A stretch of 9,444 nucleotides of DNA from Limnobacter sp. (GTDB taxonomy: Bacteria; Pseudomonadota; Gammaproteobacteria; Burkholderiales; Burkholderiaceae_B), in NCBI GenBank assembly GCA_012032215.1, contig JAAURO010000047.1, positions 1 through 9,444 on the forward strand, given 5' to 3'. Positions 1-4,839 of this stretch are shown here, piece by piece; positions within the stretch are counted from its first letter, which is position 1, and the number at the start of each line of letters is the position of its first letter. The notes beneath the pieces are model-generated. The model did no database searches. It was given only the letters and a program-made list of their open reading frames with translations, and was not told the DNA's origin. The position numbers and the translations under genes are program-made.

Positions 1-2
1 GA

Positions 3-665
3 GTGGTGCATGAACACCCCCAGTACATGGCAGCCACCGATTTGTATTCCGATGTGCTGTGGGAACAAAACAAACCCGATGAAGCCTTGCTGGTGCTGGA
101 GCGTTTGGGGGCCAATGGGGTGGGGTCTGTTACACGGCTGCGAAAGCTGGCCGACCTGGCTGTGCGCGTCGGAGACGACACCCGCGCCAAAACCTACTTG
201 AACAAAGTGATAGACCGATCGCGTTCCTCGTCTTTGGGACAAATGCACGACTATCTGCAACTGGCGAAAATTTACACCAAGGAAGGCCGCCACGAAGACG
301 CCGACAAACTGACCTCCCGAATGAAAAAGGTCGTGAATTCTGCCGATCTGGATTTCGCACGTGCGATTATGGGAATCCAGCGTGAAATCGCCGACAACCG
401 GGTAGACAAGGCGCGCGACAAACTGGCACAGGTGTTTGACAATCAAACAGACCTGATTGCCAAACTGGAAACCGATGCGCAAACCAGCCTGTTGGAACAG
501 TGCTTTGCAGCAGGTATGGACAAGGAAGGATTTGCCTTGGCCAGTACGATTTCCAGACGCAGCCCTGGCAAGGCCTTGCTAGACCGAATCAAAGTGTCGA
601 TAGATGCCAGCAAGGCGAGAAAAGCCGCTCAAGGGGCCAACCCGGTAGAAACAGAACGGGAGTAA
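3..665 (+). CDS. C-terminal part of a TPR-like repeat protein, possibly a TPR-containing response regulator
   Basis: The reading frame is open from the left edge of the window, so the protein is probably N-terminally truncated here; the GTG at 3 is only the first in-frame candidate. The 220 residues are almost entirely amphipathic helix pairs of the tetratricopeptide type, for example AATDLYSDVLWEQNKPDEAL near residue 10, LGQMHDYLQLAKIYTKEGRH near residue 78 and the pair beginning IQREIADNRVDKARDKLAQV near residue 124. There is no signal peptide or membrane segment in the visible part. The alternation RLRKLADLAVRVGDD followed by a DYLQLAKIYTKEGRHEDA block resembles the C-terminal half of CheY-like receiver/TPR fusion proteins of beta- and gammaproteobacteria. 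That identity is inference, because the receiver would lie upstream of the window. The gene ends 23 bases before the convergent soxZ stop codon. Confidence 0.7.
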   Translation: MVHEHPQYMAATDLYSDVLWEQNKPDEALLVLERLGANGVGSVTRLRKLADLAVRVGDDTRAKTYLNKVIDRSRSSSLGQMHDYLQLAKIYTKEGRHEDADKLTSRMKKVVNSADLDFARAIMGIQREIADNRVDKARDKLAQVFDNQTDLIAKLETDAQTSLLEQCFAAGMDKEGFALASTISRRSPGKALLDRIKVSIDASKARKAAQGANPVETERE

Positions 666-680
666 GCCCGGCCCACGGGC
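666..680. terminator. short hairpin between convergent genes
   Basis: A 5-bp perfect stem (GCCCG, loop GCCCA, CGGGC) lies in the 23-base gap between the TPR gene stop and the soxZ stop. There is no T-tract on either side, so as an intrinsic terminator it is weak. Its position between converging transcripts is the main reason to list it. Confidence 0.25.
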
Positions 681-688
681 ACCGTGAC

Positions 689-1000
689 TCAGACCACTTG
701 CGTACTGTCGGTGCGCGAATCGCCAAGGTTGTCGTGCCAGGTAATTTCGAGGGCATCGCCCACCTTGCCGCCTTCAAAGGAAAAGGCAAGAAATGGATTT
801 TTAGCCACTGCCGTACCCCAGTAAGCGTGCAACACCATTTCGCCGTTGTGCCGCACCTGAACCTCCTGAATAAACCACGCAGGAACTGTTTCACCGTTGG
901 CGTTTTTGCGCCGCCCGGTTTCCATGTCGTGCGCCAGCAAAGCCTTCACTTCCACCTTGCCGCCCTCTGCCCTGGCGCGAATTTTGCTGGGTTTTCCCAT
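689..1000 (-). CDS. soxZ: SoxZ, thiosulfate-oxidation carrier complex subunit
   Basis: This 103-residue protein has the length and sequence character of SoxZ, the small beta-sandwich partner of SoxY in the periplasmic Sox system. It begins MGKPSKIRARAEGGKVEVKA, has the family-like middle HDMETGRRKNANGETVPAWF and QEVQVRHNGE, and ends with the typical AVAKNPFLAFSFEGGKVGD and ITWHDNLGDS blocks. There is no signal peptide; SoxZ is known to be exported by piggy-backing on Tat-exported SoxY. The ATG at 1000 follows an AGGA ribosome-binding sequence about seven bases upstream. soxZ lies 37 bases after the soxY stop in the same direction, so the two form an operon. No other sox genes are visible in the window, so whether a full soxABCDX set exists elsewhere cannot be judged. 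Confidence 0.95.
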   Translation of the reverse strand: MGKPSKIRARAEGGKVEVKALLAHDMETGRRKNANGETVPAWFIQEVQVRHNGEMVLHAYWGTAVAKNPFLAFSFEGGKVGDALEITWHDNLGDSRTDSTQVV

Positions 1001-1037
1001 TCAGTTTCCTAAGTGAATACTGCTTACTGAATACCAG

Positions 1038-1511
1038 TTATCCAAAACAGCCGCCCAGCGTAACCCTCACCTCTTTGCGGGCAAAATACAGACCTTCATT
1101 GGCTTTAACCAAAGCATACACGAGGCTGGTTTCGCGCAATTTTATGCGGGTACTGATTTGCGGCAAGGTGCCCTGCCCAAACACAAACAAGGCTGCCAGC
1201 ACAGCCGGATTGTGCGGCACCAACAAGGCCAATTCGGTAGTGCCGGGCAGTTGGCTGCTCACGCTCACAGACACCTTAGAACCGTCTTCGGCAATATCAG
1301 GTGCATCCAGCTGAATCAACCTGCTTTCCACGGGGGCATTTTCGCCCAGGGCGGCAAGCACCTCTTCCAGGGTGCGTGCCTTAAAAGCTGCAGCATTCCA
1401 GCCTTGGGCGGCAAATACAGAGCCCGCCCGGAAAAGCCCCGCACTCCAGGCCAAGCCCAAAACCGCACACTGTGCCCCGGCTTTTAGCACCGAACGCCGA
1501 TGTTCGTTCAT
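1038..1511 (-). CDS. soxY: SoxY, sulfur carrier of thiosulfate oxidation, Tat-exported, with a GGCFG C-terminus
   Basis: The 157-residue product is SoxY, the periplasmic protein whose C-terminal cysteine covalently carries sulfur intermediates. Residues 5-6 are the twin arginines of a Tat signal (RRSVLK), followed by a hydrophobic stretch and a likely cleavage site after VFA at residue 34. The mature part shows SoxY-like segments such as SKVSVSVSSQLPGTTELALL and RETSLVYALVKANEGLYFAR. The last residues are VTLGGCFG, so the swinging-arm cysteine is present at residue 155, but the family's usual GGCGG ending reads GGCFG. The ATG at 1511 has an AGGGG purine run about eight bases upstream. soxZ follows in the same direction 37 bases later. 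A divergent gene starts 130 bases away on the other side. Assignment rests on the Tat signal, the C-terminal cysteine arm and the soxZ neighbour. Confidence 0.92.
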   Translation of the reverse strand: MNEHRRSVLKAGAQCAVLGLAWSAGLFRAGSVFAAQGWNAAAFKARTLEEVLAALGENAPVESRLIQLDAPDIAEDGSKVSVSVSSQLPGTTELALLVPHNPAVLAALFVFGQGTLPQISTRIKLRETSLVYALVKANEGLYFARKEVRVTLGGCFG

Positions 1512-1556
1512 TTTTGGTGCCCCTTTTTGAAAAGCAACCCAACAAAGGCTTCAAGC

Positions 1557-1583
1557 ATAATAGAGAACGCCGCCCGCTTCAAA
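1557..1583 (-). promoter_or_regulatory. candidate promoter for soxYZ
   Basis: On the minus strand TATTAT (1557-1562) could be a -10 box, with TTTGAA (1578-1583) as a -35 at a spacing of 15. The spacing is short, so this is tentative. The 130-base gap between soxY and the divergent DUF1178 gene (1512-1641) must hold promoters for both. For the plus-strand gene the best candidate is TAAAAT at 1603-1608, without a convincing -35. No clear operator was seen. Confidence 0.3.
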
Positions 1584-1641
1584 GGCAAGTGCCAATTCGT
1601 TGTAAAATGCAGCACCCCTTTGACATCAATCTGGAATTGCA

Positions 1642-2181
1642 GTGCCCATTATTATTTACGACCTCGAATGCGAGTTTGCCCACCGTTTTGAAGGCTGGTT
1701 TCAATCCAGACAAGATTTTAACAACCAAAGAGACAGCAAATTGCTGACTTGCCCCCAGTGCGGCACACCAGGGGTTCGCAAACTTGCGCACCGTGTGAAC
1801 CTGCGCCAAAAACTGCCACCGGCACACGCAGCGTCCTCCTCTTTACCAACTAACACCGCAGGCACCCAGATTGGCGAAACAGGCGACCATGCCCAAGAAA
1901 AGCCACCACAAGACGCACCAAAAAATGCCTTTACTGCCCCGCAAACCATTGATGTAGCCACCGCTTTTGTACTGGCCCGCCAAGCCATTCAGGCTGTTTT
2001 CAAGCATTCCGAAGACGTGGGCAATGCTTTTGCAGAAGAAGCCCGCAAAATTCACTACGAAGAAGCACCCATTCGGGCGATTCGCGGCACAGCCAGCCCT
2101 GAGGAGTTTGAAGAATTGCTAGAAGAAGGCATTGACATTATTGCCCTGCCAACCCCTCCACCCGAGGAAGAGTTGAACTAA
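1642..2181 (+). CDS. DUF1178 family protein with an N-terminal zinc-ribbon-like motif
   Basis: The 179-residue product matches the DUF1178 pattern. It starts with IIYDLECEFAHRFEGWFQS, has a second Cys pair in LLTCPQCGTPGVRKL near residues 35-49, and carries a conserved C-terminal region with VGNAFAEEARKIHYEEAPIR followed by ASPEEFEELLEEGIDIIALP. The Cys/His and CxxC pairs suggest a small metal-binding ribbon, but no biochemical function is established for the family. Residues about 50-100 are a low-complexity, Pro/Ala/Thr-rich linker. The GTG at 1642 is chosen because it places the family-typical I-Y-D-L at residues 4-7; the upstream ribosome-binding site is weak. It is divergent from soxY. 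The next 105 bases (2182-2286), up to the MITE, hold no gene I can recognise. Confidence 0.88.
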   Translation: MPIIIYDLECEFAHRFEGWFQSRQDFNNQRDSKLLTCPQCGTPGVRKLAHRVNLRQKLPPAHAASSSLPTNTAGTQIGETGDHAQEKPPQDAPKNAFTAPQTIDVATAFVLARQAIQAVFKHSEDVGNAFAEEARKIHYEEAPIRAIRGTASPEEFEELLEEGIDIIALPTPPPEEELN

Positions 2182-2286
2182 TCCGCGGGCATCCTGTTCC
2201 GCATGCATGGTATTGCCTCTGCCAAGGGCTCGCTGCATACCCACAAGATTGATTGTGAGTCCCAGCACCCCGTGCAACGTGGAAAA

Positions 2287-2396
2287 TATAGCTGGAAAAA
2301 TGTAATATGGCATAGGTTTTGCGGTTCTTTCTTACCATGGCGCCGGATGTATGCCATTTCTTGGCTTTTCAGCCATATTATAATTTTCCAGATATA
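2287..2396. mobile_element. MITE-like non-autonomous element related to the local IS630 copy
   Basis: A 110-bp element is bounded by inverted repeats of about 25 bp. The left end reads TATAGCTGGAAAAATGTAAT and then ATGGC. The right end, on the minus strand, reads TATATCTGGAAAATTATAAT and then ATGGC, so only about four positions differ. Both match the ends of the IS630 element at 3391-4307 in the pattern TATAGCTG-N12-ATGGCATA. Ends rich in TA fit the TA-target habit of IS630/mariner elements. An internal end-like motif (TATGGCTG-N12-ATGGCATA, minus strand, 2350-2377) is nested just inside the right end, so the element may be composite. It has no coding capacity. By analogy with RUP and Correia elements it is probably mobilised in trans by an IS630-type transposase (inference). 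Confidence 0.75.
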
Positions 2397-2566
2397 ATTG
2401 CAAAGGCCAAAGGAATGGACAACATCGCCCAGGACAGTGGATTAGCTCGTGAAGCCTTGTACAAAGCCCTACGGCCGTCATCACAACCAAGGTTTGCACC
2501 ATACAGAGAGTATGTGGCGCTTTGGGGGTAAAACTTGTAGCACAACCAGCAACACCCAGTGAATGA
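2397..2566 (+). pseudogene. 3' remnant of a HigA-type (addiction-module) antitoxin, cut by the MITE
   Basis: Immediately after the MITE the frame encodes IAKAKGMDNIAQDSGLAREA followed by LYKALRPSSQPRF. This is the helix-turn-helix core of the small XRE-like HigA-2 or 'putative addiction module antidote' family, whose members carry the pattern ARAKGM..IA...GL.RE.LYKAL. The frame closes with TAA at 2529-2531 after VALWG. In a second frame beginning at 2528 the expected tail GVKLVAQPATPSE follows and stops at 2564-2566, so one base is missing in or near the G run 2524-2528. The N-terminal half is absent, and nothing like it appears upstream of the MITE. No HigB-type toxin is visible nearby. It is therefore a decayed fragment; the frameshift itself could be a sequence error, as elsewhere in this window. 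Confidence 0.75.
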
Positions 2567-2653
2567 GAATATTTGAAAAGAACCTGTAATTTATTGATTT
2601 TAATATATTTTAATTGATTAGGGTTTTAAAAACACCCCCATTTTTACCCCCAT
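2567..2653. repeat. AT-rich stretch ending in two ACCCCCAT repeats
   Basis: This gap between the antitoxin remnant and the toxin gene is very AT-rich. It ends with two ACCCCCAT copies at 2634-2641 and 2646-2653, a period of 12. The second copy overlaps TTTTACCCCC at 2642-2651, the exact inverted complement of GGGGGTAAAA at 2524-2533 in the end of the antitoxin remnant. Just before them is an imperfect GGGTTTT/AAAACACCC hairpin (about 2620-2637), which might serve as a weak terminator. Short repeats like these can be arm-type integrase sites or simple chance; no integrase gene is present. Confidence 0.4.
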
Positions 2654-2663
2654 ACTTTGAATT

Positions 2664-2947
2664 CTAACGCTTTAAATCTCGATAAAAATTTTCATGCGTT
2701 GCCAAGGTCAGTAAGCCCAAAACAAGGTCACCATCCTCAAAACTGTAACCGAGCAGCATAAGCTGTTTGTTCATTTTGAACTTATAAACACGCAAAAATG
2801 CCAAGTCACCTTTTTCTGAATTCCCAAAAATAGGTCATCACACAAGGCTTTGACCGCATGATCAAGGTCTTTCTTCTGATTAGGCTTTAATTCTTTGATA
2901 GTCTTTTTGAAACTGGCGGCTTGAAGAACTGATTTAACTTTAACCAA
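2664..2947 (-). CDS. RelE/ParE-superfamily-like toxin, frameshifted in this sequence
   Basis: Allowing for one missing base, this encodes a toxin of about 94 residues. The first frame gives LVKVKSVLQAASFKKTIKEL, then PNQKKDLDHAVKALCDDLFL. After a one-base correction at the junction of CC 2809-2810 and T5 2811-2815, the frame continues KKGDLAFLRVYKFKMNKQLM, LLGYSFEDGDLVLGLLTLAT and HENFYRDLKR, stopping at 2664. The ordering (Lys-rich helix pair, KKGDL-x-RVYKFK strand, LLGY strand, HENFYRDL tail) fits RelE-like toxins paired with ParD-like antitoxins, which usually act on RNA or gyrase. The target here is unknown. The TTG start at 2947 overlaps the antitoxin stop, and a GGAG lies about ten bases upstream, implying translational coupling. 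As written the frame would stop early after FISSK. Given similar errors in pheT and ihfA, an intact gene in the organism is more likely than a pseudogene. Confidence 0.8.
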
Positions 2948-3161
2948 ACTCGTAAGGCTCCAACTTACCGGCATCCCGCTCAGCTTTAGCAATAATAGCC
3001 TGCTTAACAAACTCGTAAGGCAAGTCTGGATTGTCTTCCATCATCTCGCCAATTTTGGCCCAATGCTCAATTTGCTTGGGCGGAGTGCGATGAAAAGCCT
3101 TGGCCATGATGGTCGCTTTTTCTACGAGTTCTTGATCAAGCCTAACACTCAGCGTAGACAT
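2940..3161 (-). CDS. ParD-like antitoxin of a type II toxin-antitoxin pair
   Basis: The 73-residue product begins MSTLSVRLDQELVEKATIMA, a ribbon-helix-helix-type start with a short beta strand followed by a helix. It continues KAFHRTPPKQIEHWAKIGEM, the hallmark of the ParD_like antitoxin group, in which a Q-x-E-x-W-x-K-I-G motif is conserved. The C-terminal part (EFVKQAIIAKAERDAGKLEP) is charged and probably wraps the toxin. I chose the ATG at 3161 rather than the upstream in-frame start at 3212 because AAGGGAG sits five bases before it and the upstream residues do not resemble the family. The gene overlaps the downstream toxin start by a few bases. A palindromic operator over the -10 box lies 27 bases upstream, consistent with autoregulation. 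Confidence 0.85.
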   Translation of the reverse strand: MSTLSVRLDQELVEKATIMAKAFHRTPPKQIEHWAKIGEMMEDNPDLPYEFVKQAIIAKAERDAGKLEPYEFG

Positions 3162-3187
3162 GACAACTCCCTTGGTTTGACGTAAAG

Positions 3188-3203
3188 TGCTACGATTGTA
3201 GCA
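3188..3203 (-). promoter_or_regulatory. promoter -10 with overlapping operator palindrome of the toxin-antitoxin operon
   Basis: TGCTAC-GATT-GTAGCA is a perfect inverted repeat with six-base arms. On the minus strand it contains TACAAT (3195-3200), one mismatch from a consensus -10 box, giving a leader of roughly 27 bases before the antitoxin ATG at 3161. Only a T-rich stretch stands at the -35 position. A palindrome over the core promoter is the usual binding site for the antitoxin or the complex, but binding is inferred. Confidence 0.6.
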
Positions 3204-3306
3204 AAATACCACAACAAAAAAATCACTCCAAAGGGTGGCATTTAAGGTTTACAAATGAAGCTTTCCATCCGCATATTTCCTATTCATGCCATTCTCATTC
3301 ATAAAA

Positions 3307-3356
3307 TATAGCGGGAAAAACAAGAAATGGCATACCTCCAGCGCCAGGGTGCGAAA
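3307..3356. mobile_element. partial MITE end, inverted relative to the first MITE
   Basis: TATAGCGG-N12-ATGGCATA starts at 3307 and continues through GCGCCAGGGT and GAAAGCACCG. On the other strand the first MITE reads TATGGCTG-N12-ATGGCATA, then GCGCCATGGT and GAAAGAACCG, so about 50 bases are homologous. Homology stops near 3356, and no matching opposite end follows before the IS begins at 3391. Directly upstream, ATGCCAT (3286-3292) followed 18 bases later by TATA may be another degenerate end. The region 3215-3306 contains no other recognisable feature. Confidence 0.6.
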
Positions 3357-3390
3357 GCACCGGTTTTTGGCACAATCCTGCGCCGAGTGC

Positions 3391-3424
3391 TATAGCTGGA
3401 TGATTATATTATGGCATAATGCAG
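3391..3424. repeat. left terminal inverted repeat of the IS630 element
   Basis: It begins TATAGCTGGATGATTATATT and continues ATGGCATAATGCAG. It pairs with the right end at 4274-4307, with exact agreement in the outer eight bases and in the inner ATGGCATA and CAG blocks. Confidence 0.85.
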
Positions 3425-4243
3425 ATGCTCACTGAATAATAGATCGATGTCATCGCAGTGAAGTTTTTTCCTAAGCGATTTTGCTTGAGCCCATTTTTTC
3501 TCAATGGGATTCAAATCCGGGCTGTAAGGAGGCAGGTACTCGAGTATGACTCCCTTCTCAAGAATTGCCTGCTGAATATCTGCCCGTTTATGAAATGCTG
3601 CATTGCCTATCACTATGACCGAATTTTCAGGAACCTTTGGCAGTAAATCCTGCGTCAACCAGGAATGGAAAATATTGGAATCAATATTGGCATTAAAGAG
3701 GCCAACAGACAAAAATAAAAACCTACAATTGCTCCAATTGCATTGACTCGTACCTTGGCATGCCAGTCGTGTTTTCCATAACACCGCTGGCCTTGTACGG
3801 GGTAGCCGTGTGTGCGCGGCATGTCTTTGGCAAAGCCACTCTCGTCCAGATAAATAACCGTTTTTCCTGCCTGCTTATGCGTCTTGATTCTTTGCTGAAA
3901 CTCGCTTCTTGCCTGTTCGTTGGCTTTTGGATGCTGAAGCGTTTTTTTTATAGGTGATATTCAGCCTTTTCAGGGCGTATGAAATGGCAGGTTGCGTGAC
4001 CTTGAAGCGCTTTGCCCTTTCCCATTGCTAATCATCTGGTGATTCCAGTACGTCTTTTGCCAAGGCGTCCATGTCAATTTTCGTGACATGCTTTTTGTGG
4101 GTGGTGCAAGGTTCTATTCTGTTTTCCCACCGAAACAGCGTTCTTATGGCAATGCCAAAAACCTCACTGGTTTCCTGAAATGTGAGGTTATTCAGGGATT
4201 TAAAGTCAAGTACTCTTTGGCGAAATTCGAGGCAATAGGTCAT
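3404..4243 (-). pseudogene. IS630-family transposase, broken by a stop, two frameshifts and a lost catalytic Asp
   Basis: Joined across frames, the product is about 280 residues. The N-terminus (MTYCLEFRQRVLDFKSLNNL, then FQETSEVFGIAIRTLFRWEN) is the DNA-binding helix-turn-helix of the IS630 subgroup with KIDMDALAKDV and QWERAKRFKVTQPAISYALK. The DDE catalytic part follows: VIYLDESGF supplies the first Asp, VIVIGNAAFHKR is the second block and YLPPYSPDLNPIEKKWAQAK the Glu block. Lesions: TAG at 4028-4030 replaces the expected Tyr of PDDYQWERA; a frame change occurs at the A8 run (plus-strand T8, 3942-3949); another occurs at 3717-3721; and the second block reads GNAAFHK where the family has DNAAFHK, removing the second catalytic Asp. 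Frame changes at homopolymers may be sequence errors or slippage, but the stop and the Asp-to-Gly change point to real decay. The copy is probably inactive. Confidence 0.88.
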
Positions 4244-4273
4244 AAATCCTTATTATGCCATAAACCTATTATC

Positions 4274-4307
4274 CTGCTATATGCCATATTATGGTTTTTC
4301 AGCTATA
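4274..4307. repeat. right terminal inverted repeat of the IS630 element
   Basis: Read on the minus strand it begins TATAGCTGAAAAACCATAAT and continues ATGGCATATAGCAG. It mirrors the left end at 3391-3424. Confidence 0.85.
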
Positions 4308-4321
4308 TCTGGAAGAGAAAA

Positions 4322-4398
4322 TGGTCGGAATGAGAGGATTCGAACCTCCGACCCCCTGCACCCCATGCAGGTGCGCTACCAGGCTGCGCTACATTCCG
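4322..4398 (-). tRNA. tRNA-Pro (anticodon GGG)
   Basis: The 77-base gene starts CGGAATGTAGCGCAGCCTGG and ends with ATTCCG followed by the encoded ACCA. The acceptor stem CGGAATG/CATTCCG, the D-loop AGCCTGGTAGC, the anticodon stem-loop CCTGC-ATGGGGT-GCAGG (anticodon GGG) and the T-arm GGAGG-TTCGAAT-CCTCT are all intact. It reads CCC/CCU proline codons. It follows the merR-type gene in the same direction, a linkage common in Betaproteobacteria. Downstream, the IS630 right end begins 14 bases after CCA, and I see no intrinsic terminator hairpin for the tRNA. Confidence 0.97.
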
Positions 4399-4408
4399 AG
4401 AAGGCTGG

Positions 4409-4437
4409 ATTATACAGAAAAACTACCTGCTGAAAAG
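4409..4437 (-). promoter_or_regulatory. promoter of tRNA-Pro
   Basis: On the minus strand a perfect TATAAT (4409-4414) lies 10 bases before the first tRNA base, with TTTTCA (4431-4436) as a weak -35 at a spacing of 16. The promoter overlaps the last codons of the merR-type gene. A start site around 4402 would give a leader of only a few bases, as usual for stable RNA genes. Confidence 0.6.
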
Positions 4438-4809
4438 CGTTTTTCGTAAATTTAACAATTGTTGTTTTAATTCTTCGCGCTCGATGAGCACAGGCAAAGG
4501 GGCATCGCCAGCGGGGCCGTTTTTTTCTTGATCGAGGCGGTTACGGGCACCACTGATGGTAAAACCATGTTCGTACAGCAGCTCGCGGATACGGCGAATA
4601 AACAGCACTTCGTGGTGCTGGTAATACCGGCGGTTTCCACGGCGTGTAATCGATTTGAGTTGTGTAAACTCCTGCTCCCAGTAGCGAAGCACGTGCGCCT
4701 TGACACCGCACAAATCGCTGACTTCACCAATGGTGAAATAACGCTTGGCCGGGATGGGTGGAAGGTTGGCGCTTACGTCAACCTTGGTGGATTCTTCCTG
4801 TTCTTGCAT
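4423..4809 (-). CDS. MerR-family transcriptional regulator of the ihfA-linked type
   Basis: The 128-residue protein has the MerR winged helix-turn-helix at residues about 24-92: YFTIGEVSDLCGVKAHVLRY (helix-turn-helix and wing start), then WEQEF and RRGNRRYYQHHEVLFIRRIR (wing and second helix pair), then ELLYEHGFTISGARNRL. The C-terminal part, from about residue 93, is a short helix ending EREELKQQLLNLRKTLFSR, which could be the dimerisation coiled coil. There is no cysteine-rich effector site, so the ligand is unknown. This MerR-like gene follows ihfA in many proteobacteria. It starts 30 bases after the ihfA stop and is probably co-transcribed with it. A weak AAGG stands three bases before the ATG. 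Confidence 0.9.
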   Translation of the reverse strand: MQEQEESTKVDVSANLPPIPAKRYFTIGEVSDLCGVKAHVLRYWEQEFTQLKSITRRGNRRYYQHHEVLFIRRIRELLYEHGFTISGARNRLDQEKNGPAGDAPLPVLIEREELKQQLLNLRKTLFSR

Positions 4810-4839
4810 GGGCCTTGGGAATCAATGGATTGGCGAAGG

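Larger units (their letters stand above)
3391..4307 (-). mobile_element. IS630-family insertion sequence (degenerate copy)
   Basis: The element of about 0.9 kb is bounded by inverted repeats of about 34 bp at 3391-3424 and 4274-4307. The left end is TATAGCTG-N12-ATGGCATA-N3-CAG and the right end, on the minus strand, has the same pattern. Each outer end reads TATA, compatible with a TA target duplication. It carries a single damaged transposase gene on the minus strand. The right end lies 14 bases from the 3' CCA end of tRNA-Pro, in what would be the tRNA's downstream region. Confidence 0.88.

Noticed and set aside
689..1511. Complete sox gene cluster
   Set aside because: Only soxY and soxZ are present; the flanking genes are unrelated to sulfur oxidation.
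2182..2313. Short minus-strand frame between DUF1178 and the MITE as a gene remnant
   Set aside because: It has no recognisable motif or ribosome-binding site and is partly inside the MITE.
2182..4321. Duplicated tRNA-Pro 3' end as an attachment site at the far side of the accessory patch
   Set aside because: I looked for repeats of the tRNA end (TGGTCGGAAT) in the interval and saw none.
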